A DNA stretch of 41,448 nucleotides from Colwellia hornerae (GTDB lineage: Bacteria; Pseudomonadota; Gammaproteobacteria; Enterobacterales; Alteromonadaceae): assembly GCF_007954355.1 (NCBI RefSeq), contig NZ_VOLR01000030.1:1-41448 (forward strand), read 5' to 3'. The notes under the pieces were generated by a model that was given only the letters and a program-made list of their open reading frames with translations, made no database searches and was not told the origin of the DNA. Each line of letters starts with the position of its first letter. Within the stretch, counting starts at the first letter, position 1. A program made the translations under genes and the position numbers. Of this stretch, positions 35,388-41,448 are shown in pieces.

Positions 35388-36062
35388 TTAGATTTCAAAT
35401 GAATTACCGTCAAGTGTATTGCCATCAAGTGAAATTTCTATAGGCTGAATTTCTGGCTTCGCATAACTCAATCGTGATAACCGTTGACTGGTGTGGTAGC
35501 TATCTAGTCCTGATATGGCAACCGTACCTAATGATTCGATATCAATATAGCCATCGGCTTTGATAGCGAGGTCATCACAAAGAATATCAGTGATTTCACC
35601 TATGACTAATTGGGTACCATTAAGTTCGATTGGCACTATCTCACGCAGTTTTAAGGCGTACTTCAAGTGGCTTTCTTTAACGAAAGGTGCATTGATACCG
35701 GCAACGTTATGAGGGGTTAAACCGGTTTGTTCAAATTCTGATTGGTCGGCATCGTAACGCGCTGATGTTTGATGGGCCGCTTGCCAAAAACTTTCATTAA
35801 CTTGATTTATGGTGAATTGTTTAGTCTGCAAAATGTTTTCTAAAGTATGACGTTCTACGATGTCTGGGCGAGTAATAAAACCCACTAGAGCAGGTGAGGC
35901 ACCTAAATGGACAACAGAGCTAAATATCGCTAAATTGTTATGGTTTTGCTTGTTGCGTGTACCAATGAGATTAGCGCTTTTAAATCCAGATAAACTATTG
36001 ATCAGTTGAGCTCGGTAGCGTGCATCCATCTCTAACAATTGGTTATGGCTCAAGTGTTTCAT
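35388..36062 (-). CDS. Flavin reductase-like FMN-binding protein
   Basis: A 224-residue split-barrel flavoprotein of the flavin reductase/DIM6 type, expected to bind FMN. FKSANLIGTRNKQNHNNLA and SSVVHLGASPALVGFITRP match the FMN phosphate-binding region of the family, and the later QLVIGEITDILCDD strand is conserved. The reaction is unknown. It is the first gene of the operon with DUF3429, DCC and SDR. Together these read as a membrane-linked redox or stress unit. An ECF-sigma-like promoter lies 38-63 bases upstream. Confidence 0.87.
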   Translation of the reverse strand: MKHLSHNQLLEMDARYRAQLINSLSGFKSANLIGTRNKQNHNNLAIFSSVVHLGASPALVGFITRPDIVERHTLENILQTKQFTINQVNESFWQAAHQTSARYDADQSEFEQTGLTPHNVAGINAPFVKESHLKYALKLREIVPIELNGTQLVIGEITDILCDDLAIKADGYIDIESLGTVAISGLDSYHTSQRLSRLSYAKPEIQPIEISLDGNTLDGNSFEI

Positions 36063-36361
36063 TTTAAGTTTACCCGATAATATAATTTATGCTTAGTTGT
36101 ACGTAGTTTAGGCCAAGGTCGATCACCTCGCTAAAATATTTTTATTATTGTACCTAGCTAAAAGTAAAGACAAGGTTGAACTTTACGCTTTGTTATAATA
36201 AATATTATTTTTAATAAGCGCTTATTAAATTAACACTGAAAAAATAGAGTTATGATAAATGTATAATAAGTTATTGTTAGATTAATCTCATCAGAGGTTT
36301 AAACCTCATGCTACTTTTAAACGTATAGCGAGTATGATAAAAATTTAGTAACAATCATCCA
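36063..36361. other. Divergent control region, flavin reductase operon and MipA gene
   Basis: Non-coding. It holds the ECF-like promoter on the minus strand (36125-36100). The AT-rich right part should drive the MipA/OmpV gene, where I see no clear operator. Confidence 0.5.
36100..36125 (-). promoter_or_regulatory. Possible ECF sigma (RpoE-ChrR type) promoter
   Basis: On the minus strand TGATCG (36125-36120) is followed after 16 bases by CGTA (36103-36100). This resembles the TGATCC...CGTA pattern of the ECF11 (RpoE-ChrR, singlet-oxygen response) group. One mismatch and uncertain ideal spacing keep this tentative. Confidence 0.4.
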
Positions 36362-37135
36362 ATGATAAGAAATATTTATAAAGCGTTAATACTAATTTTA
36401 TTTTTTCCCTCTTTTTATGTCTTTTCAGAGCAGGGGACGGCCGTAGCAGCTGAACGTAAAAAAGCCACAGGCTTTTTATATGGCGCAGGTATCAGTGTTA
36501 ATAAAGAGATATATAAAGGCTATAACACACGCACAATGCCTTTACCTTTGTTTGGTTATCAAGGTGAAAACTTATCGGTATTTGGGCCCTTCATCAATTA
36601 CAAGTTATTAGATGCTAATCGTTTTACCCTGTCGGCAAAACTAGCGCCGAGGCTTCAAGGGTTTGATGAATCGGACAGTGCTATTTTCAAAGGGATGAGA
36701 AAAAGAAAAAGTTCATTTGATGCAGGAATTGGCATTGACTATCAAAAAAATGATTGGAAAATTGTACTTACCTCGATGTTTGATGCGCTAAATCGATCAA
36801 ATGGTTTCGAGATAAAATCAACGATTGGTCATGTTTTTAGGTATGGACCAATATTTTTCGAGCCCTCAATTTCACTAAGTTTCTTAGATAAAAGCCATGT
36901 CGATTATTATTATGGTGTTTCTAAAGACGAAGTGAACCAAAATAGGGGGGCTTACCTTGGTCATAGTGGCGTTAATAAGAGTCTTGGGCTTTCAATTGCA
37001 ACACCTATTTTTTTTGCTGGATATACCCGCTTAAATCTCGAATACACTTGGTTTGACAAAAGTATTACTGAGAGTCCTTTGGTTGAAAACAACAGTAGTT
37101 TACAATTACTTTTTGTGTTTACGAAAAACTTCTAG
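36362..37135 (+). CDS. MipA/OmpV family outer-membrane protein
   Basis: A 257-residue barrel protein with a signal peptide (about 1-23, ending YVFS). The MipA/OmpV family is visible in GFLYGAGISVNKEIYKGYNT, PLPLFGYQGENLSVFGPFI, YKLLDANRFTLSAKLAPR and the C-terminal strand LQLLFVFTKNF, which ends in Phe as outer-membrane proteins do. Some members scaffold murein enzymes and others are osmolarity- or metal-related; this one cannot be assigned. It converges on the STAS-like gene with only 13 bases between the stops. Confidence 0.88.
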   Translation: MIRNIYKALILILFFPSFYVFSEQGTAVAAERKKATGFLYGAGISVNKEIYKGYNTRTMPLPLFGYQGENLSVFGPFINYKLLDANRFTLSAKLAPRLQGFDESDSAIFKGMRKRKSSFDAGIGIDYQKNDWKIVLTSMFDALNRSNGFEIKSTIGHVFRYGPIFFEPSISLSFLDKSHVDYYYGVSKDEVNQNRGAYLGHSGVNKSLGLSIATPIFFAGYTRLNLEYTWFDKSITESPLVENNSSLQLLFVFTKNF

Positions 37136-37148
37136 CACTACCATTAAG

Positions 37149-37583
37149 CTAAACTAACTCGTAAGCAGATAATCCTTGTGCTGTAGTAAAACCATACTCA
37201 CTGAGCCAGCTAATCGCTTTATCTTGGTCAGAAAATATTCGCCTCTCAAAATTACTCCTTGTTTCAATTGCCATTTTATCGAGGTACATTTTTTTCATCA
37301 TTGATTCATTGGCGACTTGCGCTGATTTTTCTAAACCATTTAAAATACAAAAAGCGGCTAAATCATCAACAATAGGGACAATTTCAGGAACACTTATTTG
37401 CCAGTCATCTAAGAAGACTAAATGTGCCCATCTTTGTGTTTTTAACAATTTTACTTGCGCCATAAACGCTTGTGAAAAATCCTCTGCACACTCTTTATTC
37501 CAAGAACCTGTTAAGCGCGCGATAACTATATTATTACTCACCTGTAATTTGAATTCACCATGAGGTGCAAAATAATCATTCAT
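37149..37583 (-). CDS. STAS-like hypothetical protein
   Basis: A 144-residue soluble protein with no signal peptide. The alternation of strands and helices, starting FKLQVSNNIVIARLTGSWN and continuing LVFLDDWQISVPEIVPIV, resembles the SpoIIAA/STAS-like fold of small regulators. No phosphorylatable serine motif is evident and I recognise no named family with certainty. It is separated from the GH13 gene by 84 bases and may share its transcript. Confidence 0.6.
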   Translation of the reverse strand: MNDYFAPHGEFKLQVSNNIVIARLTGSWNKECAEDFSQAFMAQVKLLKTQRWAHLVFLDDWQISVPEIVPIVDDLAAFCILNGLEKSAQVANESMMKKMYLDKMAIETRSNFERRIFSDQDKAISWLSEYGFTTAQGLSAYELV

Positions 37584-37667
37584 TGATAGTCCCCAGCTAT
37601 TTCAAAGCTAATCTGCAGTTAATACCAAAATTATTTTTAGTATAGCGTTTATTTTTAACTTTTCACT

Positions 37668-39437
37668 TTATATATTTGATATCCATACTGTTTGATAAGG
37701 TGATAATATAAGTTCATGGTTTAAATCAGTTATTTTTACTTGAGTAAGCAGTTCAAGCCATGATTCGGTAATAATTAAGTTCAACTCACTCAAGGGTAAT
37801 ACTACCGGTTGATCAGAAATATTACTGACACAAAACATGCTTTGTTTTCGGTCTTTACTTTGTCGCCAAAAGCCAAATAATTGCAAACCTAAATGTAGGG
37901 TAAATTGCGTTGCGTTAGGGTGAAAGGCGGGTTGTTTAATTCTTAACGCCAATAAAGATTTTAATGATGAAAGCACTTTTGCATGGTGTAAGTTACTGTC
38001 ATTAAGCGCTTCTTCTAAAGCCTCTACATGCCAGCGACGCCTGTTAATTGCTCGGTTATGATGGGTATTTGCTAATTTTTGGTAATCATTTTGTGTGCCT
38101 AGCATGCTGTGAATGTAGATACCTGGTATGCCTTCAAGGGCAAACATGATGGCATGTGCACAAATAAAACGCTCAAAGTTCCACTGATCTTTACCTTGCA
38201 CTGTGCCTTGCATGGCATCATAAAGTGATATGTTCATTTCATAGGCTTTTTGTTGGCCGGTGTCTGTAGTGCGCCATGATATTTTGCCACCAAAATTTTC
38301 TACTGCTTGTACTAAGTTATTCAGCTCAGCTTCATCTAATAATCCTTCTGCCGGGCGCAAACCAATACCGTCATGTGATGCAATAAAGTTAAAATACATA
38401 GTGCCGTCTTGTGCAGGTGGCATACTCATCAGCCAGCGTTTAAGATACAAACAGTTACCGGTCAGTAAGGTATTTAATAACAACGGTGGCAATGAAAAAT
38501 TATAGATCCCATGGGCTTCATTGGCATTACCAAAATAAGTGAGGTTCTGCGTATTGGGGATATTGGTTTCAGTAATAATAACAGCGTCTTGTTTAGCTGA
38601 CTCAATAAGCGTCCTTAATAACCTGACAACCTCGTGAGTCTGGGGTAAGTTAATACTGGGTGTTCCTACGACTTTCCACAAAAACGCGATGGCATCTAAA
38701 CGAAAGATTTTTACACCCATATCAAGGTATTGTTTAATAATAGAAGCGAAAGCTTTTAACACTTCAGGGTTACGAAAGTCAAAATCAACTTGGTCATGAC
38801 TAAATGTGCACCAAACAAATTGTTTGCCTTTACCTGTTTCAACTTCCTTTAACAGTGGCGATGTTCGTGGTCTGACAACAGCTGACAAGTCATCATCAGC
38901 AAGTGCAGTAAAAAAATAATCGCTGCCTTGTCCTTCACCTTTAATGAAATTGTCAAACCATGCACTTCTGCTTGAACAATGATTGATGACTAAATCAGAC
39001 ATTAAACGATAATGCTCACTTATTTGGGTAATATCTTGCCAAGTACCTAACGACTCATTCACCGATGAATAGTCGATAACTGAAAAACCATCATCGGAAC
39101 TATAAGGGAAAAAAGGTAAAATATGTACGCTGTTAATCGTATTGCTAACCTTAGTGTCTAAAAATTTTTTCAGCGTTTTCAGCGGTGCTTCATCAGTCTT
39201 AACTATGCTATCGCCATAGGTTATTAAGATAATATCTTCTTCTGACCAATGATTTGAGAAAGGCTTCGCCGCCATTGTTTGTTTAGATAACTCCATGATA
39301 TCAAGCAGAGCTTGGGCAATATCACCTACTGACTTTTCAAGCTGAACATCGTGATAAATAGTCGAAAGCTGCTGAATTAACTTTTCTTTTAAATTACCCT
39401 GCAATTTAGGTTTTAACTGATTATCTTGCGTTGGCAT
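37668..39437 (-). CDS. GH13_18 sugar phosphorylase, probably glucosylglycerate phosphorylase
   Basis: A 589-residue alpha-amylase-family phosphorylase. Catalytic residues are the nucleophile aspartate in IFRLDAIAFLWK, the acid/base glutamate in IITETNIPN and the stabilising aspartate in IASHDGIGLRP. The N-terminal ILPFFPYSSDDGFSVIDY is typical of sucrose-phosphorylase-like enzymes. The TETNIPN and NEAHGIYNFSLPPLLL segments, and the operon, favour phosphorolysis of 2-O-glucosylglycerate to glucose 1-phosphate and glycerate (YcjM/GGaP type) over sucrose. Substrate is inferred, not shown. It is the last gene of the operon, 13 bases after the synthase; the ribosome site ACAGGTG precedes the ATG. 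Confidence 0.88.
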   Translation of the reverse strand: MPTQDNQLKPKLQGNLKEKLIQQLSTIYHDVQLEKSVGDIAQALLDIMELSKQTMAAKPFSNHWSEEDIILITYGDSIVKTDEAPLKTLKKFLDTKVSNTINSVHILPFFPYSSDDGFSVIDYSSVNESLGTWQDITQISEHYRLMSDLVINHCSSRSAWFDNFIKGEGQGSDYFFTALADDDLSAVVRPRTSPLLKEVETGKGKQFVWCTFSHDQVDFDFRNPEVLKAFASIIKQYLDMGVKIFRLDAIAFLWKVVGTPSINLPQTHEVVRLLRTLIESAKQDAVIITETNIPNTQNLTYFGNANEAHGIYNFSLPPLLLNTLLTGNCLYLKRWLMSMPPAQDGTMYFNFIASHDGIGLRPAEGLLDEAELNNLVQAVENFGGKISWRTTDTGQQKAYEMNISLYDAMQGTVQGKDQWNFERFICAHAIMFALEGIPGIYIHSMLGTQNDYQKLANTHHNRAINRRRWHVEALEEALNDSNLHHAKVLSSLKSLLALRIKQPAFHPNATQFTLHLGLQLFGFWRQSKDRKQSMFCVSNISDQPVVLPLSELNLIITESWLELLTQVKITDLNHELILSPYQTVWISNI

Positions 39438-39450
39438 ATGGCACCTGTTT

Positions 39451-40680
39451 TTATAATGCTTGACTGAATTCTTCGTTATCTAACTCTACCGCTTCTTTTA
39501 GTTGCGATAAAATATCAGGTATGGCACTAACCACTCGATTCCAAGAAGGAATAAATGGCGTATCCATGGGTTGATCTAAGAAGGTATTGCCCGCGGTTAA
39601 TATATTCTGTGCGAACATCTCAACGGCTTTTTCTTCATTATGAATATCAAGGGTAAGGCCATTCATCATGGCATCATTTCGATAAGTTTCGACATAATCC
39701 AAGGCAATTCGATAGTAAGTCGCTTTCAATGTTCTGAACTTTTCTGCAGTGAAGGTTTCACCTTGGGTAGCAAGTTTACGAATAAAGGCTTTACTGATAT
39801 CAATCGACATCTTTGATAAACCGCCATCAGTACTATCTAAAGATAAATCTTGATGCTTATGATCGTAGGTCGCCGCAATATCAACTTGGCATAAACGGTT
39901 AGGCGAATAGTTGCGATACATTTCTGAGAGCACGCCAATTTCAAGGCCCCAATCACTAGGAATACGAATATCGTTTAATACATCTCGACGGAATGAAAAC
40001 TCACCAGCTAAAGGATATAAAAAACTGTCCATGTATTCTAAATAGTCACAATGACCGACTGTTTTTTTCAAGGCCTTAATTAGTGGTGTTACTAATAGAC
40101 GAGACACACGACCATTTATTTTTCCTCCGGCAACTCGCGCATAAAACCCTTTGGCAAACTCGTAATTAAACATAGGGTTAGCAACAGGGTAAAGTAATCT
40201 ATCTAGTAGCTCACGTTCGTAGGTTAAAATATCACAGTCATGTAGGGCAATTGACTCAGCTTTACCCGAAGCTAAAATATAGCCCATGCAATACCAAACA
40301 TTACGGCCTTTACCTAACTCTTTAGGGGCTAAACCTAAGGCTTGTAATTTTGCATCTAGCGCTTGTAGTCTTGGACCGTCATTCCATAATACTCGATGAT
40401 GTTGCGGCAGTTGACCAAAGAAAGTTAAGGCGTGTTTATATTGCTCAAGATCGGCACGGTCAAGACCAATAACTATTTCTGATAAATATTCGACATCTTT
40501 AATTTTATTAATAATGTCGGGCAAGGCCTTACCTTCTAATTCAGAAAATAATGAAGGTAAAATAAGCCCTAAAGAGCGTTTTTTAGAGAAGGCTAGTAAT
40601 TCAGCTGCCATATCTGCTGGTTCACGCTGTGCTAGGTTATGTAGCGTGGTTACGGTACCGTTTTGATAAAAATCAGCCAT
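39451..40680 (-). CDS. Glucosyl-3-phosphoglycerate synthase-like glycosyltransferase (GT81)
   Basis: A 409-residue GT-A fold enzyme. It probably transfers glucose from a nucleotide sugar to 3-phosphoglycerate, making glucosyl-3-phosphoglycerate, precursor of the compatible solute glucosylglycerate. The metal-binding DxD is in IALHDCDILTYERE. LILPSLFSELEGKALP and KGRNVWYCMGYILASG form the nucleotide-binding side, and WGLEIGVLSEMYRNY plus ATYDHKHQDLS are typical of GpgS-like enzymes. A mannosyl-specific enzyme is the alternative. It starts four bases after the phosphatase remnant's stop, so translation is normally coupled to a gene that is now broken. Confidence 0.87.
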   Translation of the reverse strand: MADFYQNGTVTTLHNLAQREPADMAAELLAFSKKRSLGLILPSLFSELEGKALPDIINKIKDVEYLSEIVIGLDRADLEQYKHALTFFGQLPQHHRVLWNDGPRLQALDAKLQALGLAPKELGKGRNVWYCMGYILASGKAESIALHDCDILTYERELLDRLLYPVANPMFNYEFAKGFYARVAGGKINGRVSRLLVTPLIKALKKTVGHCDYLEYMDSFLYPLAGEFSFRRDVLNDIRIPSDWGLEIGVLSEMYRNYSPNRLCQVDIAATYDHKHQDLSLDSTDGGLSKMSIDISKAFIRKLATQGETFTAEKFRTLKATYYRIALDYVETYRNDAMMNGLTLDIHNEEKAVEMFAQNILTAGNTFLDQPMDTPFIPSWNRVVSAIPDILSQLKEAVELDNEEFSQAL

Positions 40681-40683
40681 GGT

Positions 40684-41354
40684 TTACCTCTTAGTAATAG
40701 TAGAAGATGAAAGTAGTTGCTTTGCTAGCAGGGTTTGTAGTGCTTGAGCCCAACCCTGAGGACCATAATCTTGTGTACGAGTTGTTTTAAATTGGCGATA
40801 GAGTTTGGGAAAGTTATGCACGGGTGAACGAATTTGTACCGCGATATCTGCGGCTTCTAGCATTGGGCTATCATTCTGACCATCCCCCAAGGCAATGGTC
40901 AGAATTGCAGGGTTATTAAAGTTTTCTCGATATTGCTCTGTGAGCCAAATTAGGGCTTGGCCTTTGTCACAGTAGCCTCCGATATGCATGAACCGACCCC
41001 CTTGAACAACATTGGCGCCTAAATCAATAAGATGTTCTATAAAGTTATTTTTGCTGACCTCATCACCCAACCATTGAATGGGTTCACCATACTGGCGTTG
41101 CTGGGCGCGCTTAGCTTCTGCTAACGACAGTCCTGTTATTTCGGTAAGGTCAGTTGCCGACATCGTGGAAAAGCCGTGATAATACTTTTTAAATTCATCC
41201 GTTTGTTCAGCTAATAACGTTAACCAGTGCTGCCTAGGTAAACAGAAAGATTTTACCCAATAATCACCAACAATTTCAGTGTCGGCAGGTTGTACTGAAA
41301 AAGTTGCTGTAGGTATATAAATAACCTGAGAACTGGATAAGGATTGAACTAATT
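40684..41354 (-). pseudogene. Interrupted HAD-IIB phosphatase (gluco/mannosyl-3-phosphoglycerate phosphatase type)
   Basis: The remaining open frame gives about 222 codons of a cytoplasmic HAD phosphatase that removes the phosphate from glucosyl- or mannosyl-3-phosphoglycerate. The frame stays open and family-like well upstream of the first ATG at 41163: QVIYIPTATF, VKSFCLPRQHWLTLL and FKKYYHGFSTM belong to the cap-side region. Motif IV is intact (GDGQNDSPMLEAADIA), as is IGGYCDKGQAL. Homology runs to about 41354, where insertion-sequence DNA begins. The missing N terminus (about 45 residues in this family) should hold the catalytic DxD motif I, so the fragment cannot be an active enzyme unless the rest is supplied elsewhere. 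Confidence 0.8.
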
Positions 41355-41448
41355 GCCCACCTCGCGATCAGATCTTTCGACTAAAAACGATTTGAAAGCA
41401 ACAGAGGTGGGCAGATGAATAAGTTAATAGATATATTTTGTGATGTCG
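41354..41448 (+). mobile_element. Left end of an insertion sequence (IS982-like), truncated by window
   Basis: Phosphatase homology stops at about 41354 and is replaced by a non-homologous leader and a transposase start. The element's terminal bases begin near GCCCACCTC, but the exact boundary and target duplication cannot be fixed without the right end. TGCCCACCTC (41354-41363) and GAGGTGGGCA (41404-41413) form a perfect 10-bp inverted repeat just before the transposase ATG. Confidence 0.7.
41415..41448 (+). CDS. Transposase, N-terminal fragment (IS982-like)
   Basis: The first 11 codons, MNKLIDIFCDV, resemble the start of IS982-family DDE transposases, which commonly open with an IFC(D/L)-type sequence. 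The frame runs off the window. GAGGTGG five bases upstream is the ribosome site and lies inside the right arm of the leader hairpin. Family assignment rests on few residues. Confidence 0.6.
   Translation, partial: MNKLIDIFCDV

Noticed and set aside
40684-41163. A complete 159-residue phosphatase starting at 41163
   Set aside because: Family-like sequence continues in frame to about 41354, and the catalytic N-terminal motif would be missing, so this is the tail of an interrupted gene.
1-41448. CRISPR arrays, tRNA, rRNA or prophage genes
   Set aside because: I saw no regularly spaced direct repeats, cloverleaf or rRNA-like segments, or phage structural genes anywhere in the window.

Overview
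The window looks like chromosome of a cold-adapted marine gammaproteobacterium of the Alteromonadales, most likely Colwellia or a close relative. This is inferred from the AT-rich sequence, the very high similarity of OmpR, EnvZ, PckA and PBP1A to enterobacterial homologues, and gene order. No rRNA, tRNA, CRISPR array or prophage was seen. The only clear mobile DNA is the first ~95 bases of an insertion sequence at the extreme right end.

Region 1 (1-2292) holds one PEP-CTERM envelope protein gene in a largely non-coding stretch that carries two diverged copies of an intergenic repeat. Region 2 (2293-23107) is a conserved housekeeping block: ompR-envZ, convergent pckA (with a CRP-like site), mrcA, divergent pilMNOPQ (type IV pilus assembly and secretin), then aroK-aroB-damX-dam and rpe-trpS. 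This is the enterobacterial mrcA/hofMNOPQ/aroKB/damX/dam/rpe/trpS layout with two differences: gph is missing between rpe and trpS, and three genes (a DUF2970 protein, a PAS-GGDEF diguanylate cyclase, and a TorF-type porin with a good sigma-54 promoter) sit between dam and rpe.

Region 3 (23196-32691) is accessory. It has a two-gene unit of a periplasmic trypsin-like protease and a membrane FHA protein, a two-CBS protein, a class D (OXA-like) serine beta-lactamase, a TonB-dependent receptor with methionine-rich segments, feoAB with FNR-like and Fur-like sites, and a YjbR-type protein. Region 4 (33098-37583) has a DUF6482-like/DUF3081 pair, a four-gene operon (flavin reductase, DUF3429, DCC thiol oxidoreductase, SDR) with an ECF-sigma-like promoter, a MipA/OmpV outer membrane protein and an uncharacterised STAS-like protein.

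Region 5 (37668-41448) is an operon for glucosylglycerate-type compatible-solute metabolism on the minus strand: HAD phosphatase, GT81-type synthase, GH13 phosphorylase. Its first gene is cut by an insertion sequence whose transposase begins at 41415 and resembles the IS982 family. The insertion removes the phosphatase N terminus with its expected catalytic aspartates, and probably separates the synthase and phosphorylase from their native promoter.

The most interesting candidates are the FHA/protease pair, the methionine-rich receptor with its 17-bp palindrome, the sigma-54 promoter of the porin, the ECF-like promoter of the redox operon, and the interrupted osmolyte operon. All homology statements come from recognising motifs and family sequence by eye; no search was run.
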